From: Strigomonas culicis
Lineage: Eukaryota; Euglenozoa; Kinetoplastea; Trypanosomatida; Trypanosomatidae
Direction of reading: 5' to 3'
Assembly (NCBI GenBank): GCA_000482145.1
Contig: AUXH01000173.1
Coordinates: forward strand, 1-32,227
Length of the DNA: 32,227 bases
Shown: positions 15,986 to 26,504 of the stretch, piece by piece
Numbering within the stretch: position 1 is the stretch's first letter
How the letters are laid out: each line of letters opens with the position of its first letter
Notes under the pieces: generated by a model
Databases searched by the model: none
Seen by the model: only the letters and a program-made list of their open reading frames with translations
What the model was told of the DNA's origin: nothing
Made by a program: the position numbers and the translations under genes

Positions 15986-17107
15986 GCACGGGGCACAAGA
16001 GAGAGAAATTCTTTACAGGCGGTAGGAAAAAATTGATTACCACTACTTCTCTGCGTACAAACTACTGTAGAAGAGTAAATGGAAAATAGATATTTCTCTT
16101 TCAGTGCGTTTGTTCGTTTACTCTTTCAGCTGTAGTGGTTATTTTGTTGTTGTAATGGATCACACGAAAAAAAAAAATCAAAGGTACAAAACAGAAAAAC
16201 AATGTATTAGTATTTGGGGAGCAAAACGGAAATAAAAAGAAACCATTCACATACAAAAAAAAAGAATCTGAAAGAGACGAAGAGAAAAGGAGAAAGAGTG
16301 AGGGATCTTTTTTTCCATGCACACAGCATCGTGAAAGGTCAAGCATGCACTAAGCACAGCAAAAAAAAAAAAATGCTAACGAGATGGACTCCGTGAATAA
16401 GCACAGTGATGAAGAAGACAAAAAAAACAAGGACAACGCACACACTCACAAAGAGTGGGGGGACGAGAAATCAGCATTTTAAAACAACAAGAGATGCAAA
16501 ACGGTGAACAAAGGTGAGAGTCAAAAAAAAAAGAAAAGAAGTGTGTATGTATAATGCGGGTGCAATTACGATGAGACAACAAAAGTCACTTCCTTTTGCA
16601 TAACTTATTCTCAAAAAAACACAAATCAACAGAGAACCAACAGCACACCCTTGTAGACACCAATACATTAATTGTTGAAAACACGCACATTCACACACAC
16701 AAAAAAAAAATGAAATAAAAAAAGAAAAAAAGGATTACCGTATATACGTTCATGTGTATGCCAAGCAAAAAAACACATGACATAATGAATTGAGTTAAAA
16801 GCTCATAATTCATGATTTGGTTATCTTTCAAAGAAAAAGAAACCATACTTTATGCATGCGTATATATATGTAAAGATATAGATACAAATATGCATATGAG
16901 TTTGTATATCGTAGCATCTACAAGAACACCGAAATTTTAAAAAAAAACAGTAGCACTAAAGTGGAGCTTGCAATTACAATAATTATACATTTATCTGTTC
17001 AATAAACAGACATAATAAAAAAAGAAGAAAAAAGAGTTTTTCATTTATCGTTTTACACATTCATTTTAAACACGTGCGAATAAATAAAGAAAAAGAAAAA
17101 AACAAGC
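15986..17107. other. Spacer between B2 and B1
   Basis: 1122 nt, A-rich on the plus strand. 16184-16710 is a near copy of 19193-19732, in the same position upstream of B2. The right part, from about 16800, is the B2 3' flank and resembles the B3 3' flank (shared gagtttgtatatcgtagcat-like motif near 16897 and 19933). No gene supported. Confidence 0.7.
16184..16710 (-). repeat. Duplicated 5' flank, copy upstream of B1
   Basis: Nearly identical to 19193-19732 apart from small insertions or deletions, mostly in homopolymer runs. It contains short minus-strand reading frames, but these differ by frameshifts between copies. Confidence 0.85.
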
Positions 17108-19051
17108 CTAACTCTGCATCTTTCGCACGAAATAACTGATGATATCACCGTGATTCTTATCCTTCACCTTCGAGCGACCGGCCTCACGATGTGGGACACA
17201 GTCTTTCTTCTCCACCTCTACGTCGTCCCTCGGTACCTCTTGTTTGCTTTCTGGGACGGTGGGGGTGTCCGATGCGGAGAAGGAAATGGGGACGTCCTCA
17301 TCAAGGTCCGCATCGCACGGACTGCTGACCCACGGCGCGTCAGCAAGACAGTTACCGCCAAAGAGGCGCCGCGGGTCCGCCTTCGACAGCGGAGGCAGCG
17401 GTGGGCCCGCCATCTCCGGCTGCGGGCACAGGTAGCGCATCCGCAGGGGCTTGGCAGCCCTGGGTGAGGTCCGCCCGGTGCTTGTGGGGTGCCTCGCCGG
17501 CCGCAGGAGCTCCGCGTCCAGCGTCAGTGGGCTGTGGAGCACCGGCACCGGCCGCGGCGGGATGCACGCGTCGCGCGCGGTAGGCGGCACGACTGGGAAC
17601 GTGGCGGGCCGTAGCGCCGCGCTCGCTCCGTCAACAGAGGCCACAGGGGGCGGACAGGGCGTGAGGCCGGCACCGCCCGGCGGGGGCGGCGCGGCCTGCT
17701 GCTTCCCTCCTCCTTCTTTCACTGCCTCCGTGCCGTTCTCACTGCTGTCGTCCGAGTAGAGGTCCTGGACCTCCAGCGCGTCGCCCGGAAGCGTGACGCT
17801 GATGAAGATGGAGGGGGCCCGCGCCATGGGGCCCGTTGTGCCCGGCGCCGCATCTGTGTCCGGGGCATCGTTGGCGTCCTTGGTGATGGCAGCAAACATG
17901 TCCGGAAACAGAGAGTGCGTGCGCCACAGCCCCGGCAACCCCGTCTCATCCCCGTAAAACGAGAAGTCTCGCTTCAAGCCGTTGACACGGGCCTTCTTGG
18001 CGGTGTAGAAGTCCTCTTCCTCCATGTCCTCCCAGGCGTCGTCCGCGCCTGCCGCACCGTCCGCCGTGTGGGTCGCTATCCCAGGCACCAGCAGGGCCAA
18101 CTGGTCCCCGCTCTCTTTCTTCTCCGGGTGCGGCACCGCAGTGGTCCCACACACCAACACAGAAGGGATCGACCGCGATGCGGAGTTCTGCCTCTGCAGC
18201 TTGCGGCCGGCCGGCGACGTAGCGCTGCGGTGGCCCAACGTCCCGGCCGGCGAGGGCGAGGGGTGCCCCTGATCCACCTTCCTCACGAAGCTCTGCGGGC
18301 ACTGCGTGGACTTGACGTCCTTGTGGCACAGCGACTTACCGTCCGAGCGCGTGGCAGCGCTCCAGGCGGGCACCGCAGGCACACCGCCCTCCGTCGTGGC
18401 CTTGCGCGCGCCGCGTGGGCTCGCCAACCGAGGCGCGCCTTTTGCCGCGAACGCTTCATGGCCTGTAAGCGTCGCCGGATCCTCCGACCGCTTCGCGTGC
18501 GGCGGGGAGGCACTCCTCGCCGTTGGGTTCGCACCGCTGATGTAGAAGGAGTATTTCCGTGAGGCCCCCGGGATATGCTTGGGGGACACGGGTTCGTTCG
18601 CATGGCCGTGCGCCGTGCATCCGCTGCGGACGATGGCGGTGTTCAACGGGGCCTCGCTATGACACTGAGGTGGCGCGCTACCCCTCTGTGCCGCGGGCAC
18701 GGCATTGTCTGCCAGCACGGGCACCACACGATCCTTCCGCAGTGCCACCGCCTTGTTCGGTGTCAGCGCGCCCACGGGGAGTGAGCGTCGGCTCTTCGCT
18801 GCGGCGCCGGCGGCGTCCACACCCTGTGGGTCCCTGGGGAATGCCTTCATATGAGTCTCCGCCTGCGGCGGATAGTCCAGCCACTCACTGGGGGGTGAGG
18901 GCGGTGGCCGCCCCTTCTCCGCTAGCGTTACACCATCCGCGGGGAAGCTCGCTTCACGGGACAAGCCGCCATCAGCGGAACTGCTAGTCTGCCTCGTGTG
19001 TGTGAAGTTGCATTCAGTCTCGCATTTGGACACACCCAGAGCTTCATCCAT
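17108..19051 (-). CDS. Family B protein B2, mosaic of B1-like and B3-like sequence
   Basis: 647 residues. The N-terminus is shorter than in B1 but keeps CETECNFTHTRQ, then SRRSLPVGALTPNKAVALR (87-105), YSFYISGANPTARSASPPHA, KLQRQNSASRS, DDAWEDMEEEDFYTAKKAR, GLWRTHSLFPDMFAAITK (near 372-390), MARAPSIFIS, LRMRYLCPQPEMAGPP, LADAPWVSSP, and a basic tail ending GDIISYFVRKMQS. No signal peptide or membrane span. From the FISVTLPGD region to WVSSP it is nearly identical to B1; the DDAWEDM-to-MARA segment just upstream in the protein is nearly identical to B3. B2 therefore looks like a recombinant. ATG 19051, TAG stop. Function unknown. Confidence 0.9.
   Translation of the reverse strand: MDEALGVSKCETECNFTHTRQTSSSADGGLSREASFPADGVTLAEKGRPPPSPPSEWLDYPPQAETHMKAFPRDPQGVDAAGAAAKSRRSLPVGALTPNKAVALRKDRVVPVLADNAVPAAQRGSAPPQCHSEAPLNTAIVRSGCTAHGHANEPVSPKHIPGASRKYSFYISGANPTARSASPPHAKRSEDPATLTGHEAFAAKGAPRLASPRGARKATTEGGVPAVPAWSAATRSDGKSLCHKDVKSTQCPQSFVRKVDQGHPSPSPAGTLGHRSATSPAGRKLQRQNSASRSIPSVLVCGTTAVPHPEKKESGDQLALLVPGIATHTADGAAGADDAWEDMEEEDFYTAKKARVNGLKRDFSFYGDETGLPGLWRTHSLFPDMFAAITKDANDAPDTDAAPGTTGPMARAPSIFISVTLPGDALEVQDLYSDDSSENGTEAVKEGGGKQQAAPPPPGGAGLTPCPPPVASVDGASAALRPATFPVVPPTARDACIPPRPVPVLHSPLTLDAELLRPARHPTSTGRTSPRAAKPLRMRYLCPQPEMAGPPLPPLSKADPRRLFGGNCLADAPWVSSPCDADLDEDVPISFSASDTPTVPESKQEVPRDDVEVEKKDCVPHREAGRSKVKDKNHGDIISYFVRKMQS
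17320..17822 (-). repeat. B2 copy of the B1/B2 near-identical block
   Basis: Matches 14101-14603. It ends abruptly at about 17821, where the match to B3 begins. Confidence 0.88.
17821..18150 (-). repeat. B2 copy of the B2/B3 near-identical block
   Basis: About 330 bp match 20941-21268 in B3 with about five substitutions. The equivalent part of B1 is clearly diverged. Confidence 0.9.
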
Positions 19052-20161
19052 GTTAAAAAAAAAAATTGCTTTTTTTTTAAGGTATTAAGTAATTCCTTAC
19101 CGCAACCACAATGTGTACAAACCACTATAGGAGAGAAAAAGAAGAATAGGCACTTCTCTTTTAGTGTGTTTGTTCGTTTATTATGTTCAGTTGTACAAAA
19201 CAGAAAAACAATGTATTAGTATTTGGGGAGCAAAAGAGAAAAGATGGAAAAAAAAAAGGAAACAATTTGTATACAAAAGAGAATCTGATAGGGGAGAAGA
19301 GAAAAGGAGAAAGAGTAGGGGATTCTTTTTTTTTTCATGCACACAGCACCATGGAACATAAGGGAAGGCCAAGCATGCACTAAGCACAGCAAAAAAAAAA
19401 ATGCTAACGAGATGGACTCCGTGAATAAGCACAGTGATGAAGAAGACAAAAAAAACAAGGACAACGCACACACTCACAAAGAGTGGGGGGACGAGAAATC
19501 AGCATTTTAAAACAACAAGAGATGCAAAACGGTGAACAAAGGTGAGAGTCCAAAAAAAAAAGAAGTGTGTATGTATAATGCGGGTGCAGTTACGATGAGA
19601 CAACAAAAGTCACTTCCTTTTGCATAACTTATTCTCAAAAAAACACAAATCAACAGAGAACCAACAGCACACCCTTGTAGACACCAATACATTAATTGTT
19701 GAAAACACGCACACCCACACACAAAAAAAAAAGCAAAGGCAGAGAAAAATGATGAAATCAAAAAGGATCACTGTATATACATACGTCTACATGTCAAAAC
19801 AAACAGTACATGAAATATTGAATTGATCTAAAAACTCACAATGTGCAATTCAGTAATCTGTTAATGAAGGAGAAAACATACTTTGTTTTTATGTGTGTAA
19901 ATGTACATTTAGATATGGATACAAATATGGATATGAGCTTCTGTATCATAGCATGTACAAGAGCACTGAAAGTAAAAAACGTGTACTAGAAGTAGGGCAC
20001 GTAACTGCAATACTGCTATATTTATCTGTTCAACAAAAAGAAGAGAATCAGATGATAACGGTTTTTTTTTTCCTACACACTTACTTTACACACAAATAAA
20101 CAAAAAAAAGGGGGGAAAGGAGGAAGAGGAAATAATAAAAACAAATCAAAAGAAACAAGTT
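19052..20161. other. Spacer between B3 and B2
   Basis: 1110 nt, A-rich on the plus strand. 19193-19732 is the duplicated flank also found before B1. The rest is presumptive B3 3' UTR with no recognised element. No gene supported. Confidence 0.7.
19193..19732 (-). repeat. Duplicated 5' flank, copy upstream of B2
   Basis: Partner of 16184-16710. Both lie about 150-200 nt upstream of their gene's ATG, so they may carry shared splice and polyadenylation signals. Confidence 0.85.
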
Positions 20162-22303
20162 TTACAATCGCATTTTTCGAACAAAGAATTTTTTGATAGC
20201 ACCCTTCTTGTGCGCCTTCTTTTTCACAGGTGAGTCGTCGTCTTCGCTGCGGTCCGGCTGCTCATTTAAGAACTCTTCTAGATCTGCCGCCTGACTCTGC
20301 AGGTCGCCGTCCACGAGAGGGACACTCGGTGCGGTGGGCGCGAAGGGGAAATTGTTGAAATTGTAAAACATAGCGGCATCGCTGTCAAGGTCCACATCGC
20401 ACGGACTGCTGACCCACGGCGCCTCGGCAAGGAAGTCGCCGCCGAACACCAGCCGTGAGTCCACCTTGCGCCGCGCCCGCAGCGGCGGCCCGCACAGCAG
20501 CGGCTGGGGGGCCATGTAGCGCCTCCGTAGCGTCATGATGCGCGTTGGGGGGGCCGCGGCCGCACCGAAGCTGTCCGCTACGGATGGCGCGCCCGCGTCA
20601 TCAGACCACAGGGGACTGCCACACACCGGCTCCTGCTGCGACACCGCCGTGGTGCCGCTACTCTCTCGAAAGGGCAGCCGCCCTGGGCTGGCGGCCGCCG
20701 TCTGGGGTGGCACCGGCAGCAGCGGCGGCGGCGGATCCGATAGCGAGACCGCCGGCCGCTGGTACGCCGCGGCCTGCGCGGTGGCAGGCGGTTGCGGGGC
20801 CGCATCGGCGGGCGCGGTCCGTGTGTCAGCAGCGGCGCCACTAGCCGTGCTGCTCTCGCTGCTGTCGTCCGAGTACAGCTCCTGACACGTGCCCCCACCC
20901 TGCAGCACCGCCGCACCAAAACTGAAAGTAGACAGCGCCCGCGCCATGGGGCCCGTTGTGCCCGGCGCCGCATCTGTGTCCGGGGCATCGTTGGCGTCCT
21001 TGGTGATGGCAGCAAACATGTCCGGAAACAGAGAGTGCGTGCGCCACAGCCCCGGCAACCCCGTCTCATCCCCGTAAAACGAGAAGTCTCGCTTCAGGCC
21101 GTTGGCACGGGCCTTCTTGGCGGTGTAGAAGTCCTCTTCCTCCATGTCCTCCCAGGCGTCGTCCGCGCCTGCCGCGCCGTCCGCCGTGTGGGTCGCTATC
21201 CCAGGCGCCAGCAGGGCCAACTGGTCCCCGCTCTCTTTCTTCTCCGGGTGCGGCACTGCAGTGGTATCATAGATGGACATGGAGGGGAGCGTGTTGCAGG
21301 AAGTGAAGGATTGGAGGGCATGTAGCATAGACCTCGACGCGGAGTTCTGCCGCCGCAGGCTTTTGCTCTTCAGTGACGTGGGGCCAACATACCTGAGTGT
21401 CGCGGACACAGGCGGCGAGCCGGGCGGCTGTTCCAGCCTGCTGAAGAGGCTTCGCAGCGACGGTGCTGCTTTTCTTTCTTTACTGTGCACAGATTTCATA
21501 TTCAGGTTCACCGAGTTGCTCTCAGCGGACACATCGGGAGAGGCTGCGCCCACCGTTAGCATGTAGTCTCCCTGGGGGCTCAGCAACGGCAGCGCGGGGC
21601 CTTCCGCGGCACCGCCGCGGCCTGCGGACGGGTTGGTCGCACCCCTCTTCGCGGCGCTGCCACTCGGTGCCACGCTGCCGACAGGGAGGGCTGCACCACC
21701 GCCGCCACCGCTGGTGGCCGCCGCGGTCTTGCCGGTGCCGCTGCCCTTTATGGGAGAGGCGTTGGTGCCGCCCGCGGCGTGGTTCGCTACAGTGTCCGCT
21801 GCGTGGCTGGCGGAGGTCGTCCCACTCCCGTCGCTCGACGGCGCCACTCCGTTGCGGATGATGGGACTCGCTGCTTGTGCGCCGCCGTGGGTCGCTGGCG
21901 GCGCGCTCTTGGGGACCCACAGCGCCGGGGGCGCGGCACCGCCGGGCCGCGCCTGAGACAGCCGCTTCTGAAGCAGCGCGGCTGCCTCCGCCGGTGGCTC
22001 CGTGCCCGCGCGGGGCCTACGGACGTCCTTCGCTGCGGCACCGGCGGCGTCCGCACCCAGCGGGGCAGCGGCGGGTGCCTTCCCGTCGGTTTCCGCCGGC
22101 AGCGGATAGTTCAGCCACTCGCGGTAGGGTGGGGGCAGCGGTTTCCGCTCGCCCGCCGGCTGCATGGCAACAGCGGGGCGGCTCGGGTCGGAGGAGGGGC
22201 CGCCGCTTTCTGTGCGACCGTCCCTTTGACTGCCGTCTGTCAAATTGCACTCCGTCACTGGCTTTGGCACTTCCACAACTTCATTTGTGCTATAGAGGAA
22301 CAT
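20162..22303 (-). CDS. Family B protein B3, function unknown
   Basis: 713 residues. Islands: PVTECNLTDGSQRDGRTE near the start, WLNYPLPAETDGK, an eroded LPVG-LTP region that keeps only AAALLQKRL, a long Gly/Ala/Pro/Ser-rich insert not matched in B1 or B2, SLFSRLEQPPG and KSLRRQNSASRSML, then TTAVPHPEKKESGDQ, DDAWEDMEEEDFYTAKKAR and GLWRTHSLFPDMFAAITK, all nearly identical to B2. Next come ALSTFSFGAAV, YQRPAVSL, MTLRRRYMAPQPLLCGPP, VFGGDFLAEAPWVSSP, and a basic tail ending GAIKKFFVRKMRL. The C-terminal third matches B4-B6 in layout more than B1 and B2. No signal peptide or membrane span. ATG 22303, TAA stop. Confidence 0.9.
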   Translation of the reverse strand: MFLYSTNEVVEVPKPVTECNLTDGSQRDGRTESGGPSSDPSRPAVAMQPAGERKPLPPPYREWLNYPLPAETDGKAPAAAPLGADAAGAAAKDVRRPRAGTEPPAEAAALLQKRLSQARPGGAAPPALWVPKSAPPATHGGAQAASPIIRNGVAPSSDGSGTTSASHAADTVANHAAGGTNASPIKGSGTGKTAAATSGGGGGAALPVGSVAPSGSAAKRGATNPSAGRGGAAEGPALPLLSPQGDYMLTVGAASPDVSAESNSVNLNMKSVHSKERKAAPSLRSLFSRLEQPPGSPPVSATLRYVGPTSLKSKSLRRQNSASRSMLHALQSFTSCNTLPSMSIYDTTAVPHPEKKESGDQLALLAPGIATHTADGAAGADDAWEDMEEEDFYTAKKARANGLKRDFSFYGDETGLPGLWRTHSLFPDMFAAITKDANDAPDTDAAPGTTGPMARALSTFSFGAAVLQGGGTCQELYSDDSSESSTASGAAADTRTAPADAAPQPPATAQAAAYQRPAVSLSDPPPPLLPVPPQTAAASPGRLPFRESSGTTAVSQQEPVCGSPLWSDDAGAPSVADSFGAAAAPPTRIMTLRRRYMAPQPLLCGPPLRARRKVDSRLVFGGDFLAEAPWVSSPCDVDLDSDAAMFYNFNNFPFAPTAPSVPLVDGDLQSQAADLEEFLNEQPDRSEDDDSPVKKKAHKKGAIKKFFVRKMRL
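20941..21268 (-). repeat. B3 copy of the B2/B3 near-identical block
   Basis: Partner of 17821-18150, with abrupt loss of similarity at both ends. Confidence 0.9.
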
Positions 22304-23261
22304 GAAACACGCAGAAAAAGAAAAAAGGATGCCTCAAGATGAAAGTAGTGATTATATATATAATGAATTAAAAATAATCGTTATGCCAAAATGTCTTTAC
22401 CACTATTATTCGGTGGACAAAGTGCAAAAGAGGAAAAAGTGGAGAACAGACACTTAGTGTTACACTTTGTTTTATTGTATTGATTTGGTTTAACAGTAAA
22501 AAGTAATCTCACCCGAGTAAGAAAAAGTGCTAATACTTAGTGAACTAAAAAAGGAATGAAAGAAAAAAAAAGAAGCACAACTTTAGAACGAAAGGGAGAG
22601 AGAAGGTAGAGAAAAAGAAGAGTAGTTAGCAGTTTTGTACGTAGACCACCGCAAGGCATGCAAGTGCTAACCAACCACACAGCGTTTGCGACAACACGAA
22701 TGTTAAACAACAATCTTCCTGAAGAAGCACAACGGTGAAGAAGAGAGAAACGAATGATCATACACACAGAGAAAAGAAAACGGGGAAAGACCAGTGTTTC
22801 AAAACAGTAAATGATATAGTAGAAAAGTATAAACAAGAGGTGTGAAAAAAAAGTAAAGTGGCAACAAAAATGAAACCCAAGAAGGCCTAAACAGATCGAA
22901 CATTAAAAAAAACAACGAGCTAAACAGGGAGAAGCGTATTTACAAATAGGATCCTGCAAAAATAAAAATAAAAAAATGATGATTGTATATGAACATACAT
23001 ATATCCAAAAATGTAATAGATTCTTTAATTCGTTATGTATTGTTTTAAAGAATTCTGGATAAGGGTGGTATATATACTTGCATATACATATTGTAAACGC
23101 AAACGCAAAATATATATATATATTACATTATGCAATTACAGGGAATGCATAGCTCGAATGTGGTATAGTCGATCAACTGTGAAAGTAACACTATATTACG
23201 CGCTCAATGATTATTAATATGAAGGAAATTGAGCATAATAAGAATAAACAAGTAATTATGC
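22304..23261. other. Spacer between B4 and B3
   Basis: 958 nt. The left part is the B3 5' flank; a moderately GC stretch at about 22620-22730 has loose counterparts upstream of B5 (about 28975-29080) and B6 (about 31495-31560). The right part, 22985-23100, resembles the B5 3' flank at 26185-26300. No gene supported. Confidence 0.65.
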
Positions 23262-25472
23262 TTACTTTCTTCGTGTAAAAAAGGTGAGAATATCGCCCCT
23301 CTTCGGGTCCCTCCTCGTGCCCTTGTGTAAGGGACGTTGGGGGGAGACAGGAGCCACTTCTTTCTTCTCATTCGTCGGTCTCTCTGCTTTACTCTCCGGA
23401 ACAGTGGGGGCTGTCGGCACGTCCGGTACCCTGCGAGCAACAGGAATGGCCGGTGCCTTGGCAGCGGCGGCGCGGCTGGGCGCACTGGGGACATCCCCAT
23501 CGAGGTCCACGTCGCGCGGGCTGCTGACCCACAGCGCGGCTGCGAGACAGTCGCCGCCAAAGATATGCCGCGGGTCCATCTTGGGCAGCTCCGGCGCGGG
23601 CGGGCCGTAGATCAGAGGCTGCGGGGACAGATAGCGCATGGCCAGTGTTTTGGCCACCCTCAGCGGGGAGCTATCGGTGTGTGCTGAGACCGCCGTCAGC
23701 TGCGGCCGCGCGACGTCGGACGTCAAGGGAGCGTGGGGAGCATCCATCATCGGGAGGATCATCGAGCTCGACTCCGACAGCAAACCGAAACTCTGCCGCT
23801 GCTGCGCTGCGATCGGCACGCTGTCGGGTGTGTACAGAGCGGTTTGAGCAGTACCCTTGTCGATGCCTCGCAGGAGGCTCTCCCCGCTGTAGCACCTACT
23901 CAACACGCCGCCGAACCGGCCGTCTGCAATGGGTGCGGCCCCTTCCTTCTCCTTACCCTGTGCAGGTGCGCTCACACACTCGTAGGCACGCTCCAGGGGG
24001 TACTCCCCGCTCTCACCCCAGTAAAAGGGCTCGCTTTCCATCGCCCTGTCTTGGAGTGCGTCGCCGAAGCTGAAGGTGGACGTGCCATACGCGCTGCCGC
24101 CCAACGCGTCTGGCGCGGCCAGGCTCTGCGCGACCAGCGTGGTTGCCTTCACCGGCTTCCTCTCATTCAGATTTCGCGCGCCCTTGGTGATCGACGCGAA
24201 GATGTCCGGCAGCAGCGAGTGGGTGCGCTGCAGCCCCGTCTCCTCCGACGTGTGCCAGTCAAAGGCCATGGCCCGCGCTATGGCAGAGTCCTCCACCATA
24301 CTGGTGCCTTTATCCCCCTCCGCCTCCAGGTCCTCCGAGCTGTCATCTTCATTCTCGTCGTCTGTATATGTGCCCTTGCTGTCCGTGCCGGGGTCCACAC
24401 TGGTGGCCACGCGATCCTCCTGGCCGTCCCCCTTCCCCTCCTCCGCGTGCGCCACGGTAGGGGCACCCGCCGGCGCGCAGACGGCGGGGCCGACGTGGCC
24501 AGCGGTGGGCGATTCGACGCTGTACATCATCCACCCCGGGGTGGAGGTTTTCCGCTCCAGCTCATGGCGTAGGTCGGACATCGCACCGCTGTGGTTCATC
24601 GACGCCGACACGGACGGCAGGTCCCGTCGCTGTGCCCACTGGCTCCAGAAGCCGTCCAGGCTCTCCTCTGCGGCCTGCGCCCGCCTGTACGCAGACCGCC
24701 TCTGGGAGTTGATCGCGCTGCTATGCGCGGACGTCGCGGGAGACGCCTCTTCAGCCGTGAAGGTATGCACCGACAGTGAGCTTGACACCGGTACGGTGAC
24801 CCCATTCGCGGCAGCTTCTTGGCCCGCAGGCGTGTCAGCGGTAGCGTTCTTCGCGGCGCTCACACTGAGGGATCCAATGTCCACCGAGACGCTCGTCAGC
24901 GGCGGGGCGGTGTGCCGCCGTGAGGAGTAGGAGCCGCTCATGCAGTAGGAGTAGCCCGACGTGTCCTCCACCAGTGCATCCGCGGACGCTCTCCGGTTCG
25001 TGCTGCTGTGCGTCGGACTGCCGCTCCGCCCCGCCGGCGGGCCGCGCTTGGGGCCACTCGGCACCGTGGGGCCGGCCCCCTCCCCGCGCTTGGTGGCGCT
25101 CGCGCCAGGCTGTGACGATGCGCGGTCGCCGACCGCCACGCGGTCCCGCCGCAGCGCCGTCGCCATGGTCGGTGTCAGCGCGCCCACGGGGAGCGGGCGC
25201 GGGCTCTTCGCCGCGGCGCCGGCGCCCGCCGCAGCCGGCGAGCCACTCGAGTGGGGATGCGTCCCAGTCGACTCTACCGGCGGGAGGCCGCTCGGTCCCT
25301 CGTGGCGTGGTGGGAGCGGTGGCAACGCCAGCCCCACGGCATCCGCGGGCGAGTTGGTCGCGAAGGACAAGCCGCCTTCCGTGTTACTATTGCGTTGGCT
25401 GATGTCTGTCAGATTGCTCTCGCTGACCGACTTCCACATATCCACAAGTCCATGCACGTTTGACAACGACAT
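23262..25472 (-). CDS. Family B protein B4, function unknown
   Basis: 736 residues from ATG 25472, the first ATG in the frame and aligned with the starts of B1 and B5. Islands: SVSESNLTDISQRNSNTEGG; SPRPLPVGALTPTMATALRR; SGYSYCMSGSYSSRR; a diverged SFW-QW and ERKTSTPG in place of the LEQ and RRQNS islands; an acidic segment (DDENEDDSSEDLEAEGD) absent from the others; GLQRTHSLLPDIFASITKGA (about 412-431); GTSTFSFGDALQD with FYWGESGEY; LAMRYLSPQPLIYGPP; FGGDCLAAALWVSSPRDVD; and a basic tail ending GDILTFFTRRK. Most diverged of the intact copies in its middle. No signal peptide or membrane span. Stop is TAA. Confidence 0.9.
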   Translation of the reverse strand: MSLSNVHGLVDMWKSVSESNLTDISQRNSNTEGGLSFATNSPADAVGLALPPLPPRHEGPSGLPPVESTGTHPHSSGSPAAAGAGAAAKSPRPLPVGALTPTMATALRRDRVAVGDRASSQPGASATKRGEGAGPTVPSGPKRGPPAGRSGSPTHSSTNRRASADALVEDTSGYSYCMSGSYSSRRHTAPPLTSVSVDIGSLSVSAAKNATADTPAGQEAAANGVTVPVSSSLSVHTFTAEEASPATSAHSSAINSQRRSAYRRAQAAEESLDGFWSQWAQRRDLPSVSASMNHSGAMSDLRHELERKTSTPGWMMYSVESPTAGHVGPAVCAPAGAPTVAHAEEGKGDGQEDRVATSVDPGTDSKGTYTDDENEDDSSEDLEAEGDKGTSMVEDSAIARAMAFDWHTSEETGLQRTHSLLPDIFASITKGARNLNERKPVKATTLVAQSLAAPDALGGSAYGTSTFSFGDALQDRAMESEPFYWGESGEYPLERAYECVSAPAQGKEKEGAAPIADGRFGGVLSRCYSGESLLRGIDKGTAQTALYTPDSVPIAAQQRQSFGLLSESSSMILPMMDAPHAPLTSDVARPQLTAVSAHTDSSPLRVAKTLAMRYLSPQPLIYGPPAPELPKMDPRHIFGGDCLAAALWVSSPRDVDLDGDVPSAPSRAAAAKAPAIPVARRVPDVPTAPTVPESKAERPTNEKKEVAPVSPQRPLHKGTRRDPKRGDILTFFTRRK

Positions 25473-26504
25473 GGGAGACACACGAGAGGGCGAGGAATCC
25501 TCAAAGGGAGTATTGTGAAAACGAAACAAAAAAAAATGAGCAAAATCACTGGTATATATAAAGGGTATGACTACTATTAGTCTGTGCACAAAGTATACTC
25601 CAAGTAAAACTAGAGAATGGAAAAGGTTCCCTTATGATAAATCTGTCTTCCCTTTCCTTCTCTTGTTAATGTTCAACAGCAATATTAGGACTAAAAAAAA
25701 CAGAAAAACTGAAAGAAAAGTAATTGTATGAAAGAAGTGTAATTAAGAATTACAAAAAGGAAACAAATGAAAGAAAAGGGAAAAAGGGAAAAACAACACT
25801 GAAAAAAAAACTAAAAGGAGAGAGAGAGAAGAGGAATAAAAAGAGTAGTGTGTTCTATGTTCCTTTTCGGCGCTCGCTCGCACGTGAATGAGACGCAAAC
25901 AAAGATCAATATCGCAACACGCACCAGAACAGCGTGTGTTAAAGAAACGAGGTCCTTAAAGGACTACAAGGATGAAGAAAATACGAAAAAAGAATCACAT
26001 ACATCTGTGCTCACAAAAAAAAAGATAGACAGGGAAGGGCAAAGAAAAAAAAATGAACACCTCAATGAAACTCAAGATAGCTTAAGAAGCTCAAAGAAAG
26101 AAAACGAAAAACGATCTAAGCAATAGAAAGCGATTTTTTTTTCTAAACAAAAGTACTGCAAATAAAAAGAAAGAAGAATAGTAATTGTATATGTACATAC
26201 ATACGTCCAATAACATAATAGATCCTTTCACTCCTTATGTATTGATTGAAAGAAAAAGAAAAACAGATAAACGTAGCATATATACTTGTCTATACATATC
26301 ACATAAGAAAACAGAAAACAAAACTGAAGAACTGCAAAAAAAAAAGGAACACAAGTGTATACAAAAGGTTGCTCGAACAAAGGCATCATCCATTTGTTCC
26401 GCACAAAGGAAGAAAACCGACCGAATGTGCACACACAATACTTACATTAAACACAAACTGTAAATCAATAAACGAAAAAAGAAAAAAGAGAAAAAAATCT
26501 AGTA
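25473..26504. other. Spacer between B5 and B4
   Basis: 1032 nt, purine-rich on the plus strand. The right part (26185-26300) resembles the B4 3' flank. No gene supported. Short reading frames in the 25848-26126 region are Lys-rich products of the A-rich sequence. Confidence 0.65.

Noticed and set aside
16471..16698. Small hydrophobic minus-strand frame present in both duplicated flanks (16471-16698 and 19507-19761)
   Set aside because: The two copies are conserved because the DNA is nearly identical. The ends differ through indels in A/T runs, so protein conservation is not shown.
25473..25589. Upstream extensions of B4, B5 and B6 using GTG or TTG
   Set aside because: Nuclear genes of this type start at ATG, and the first ATG in each frame aligns with the starts of sister copies.
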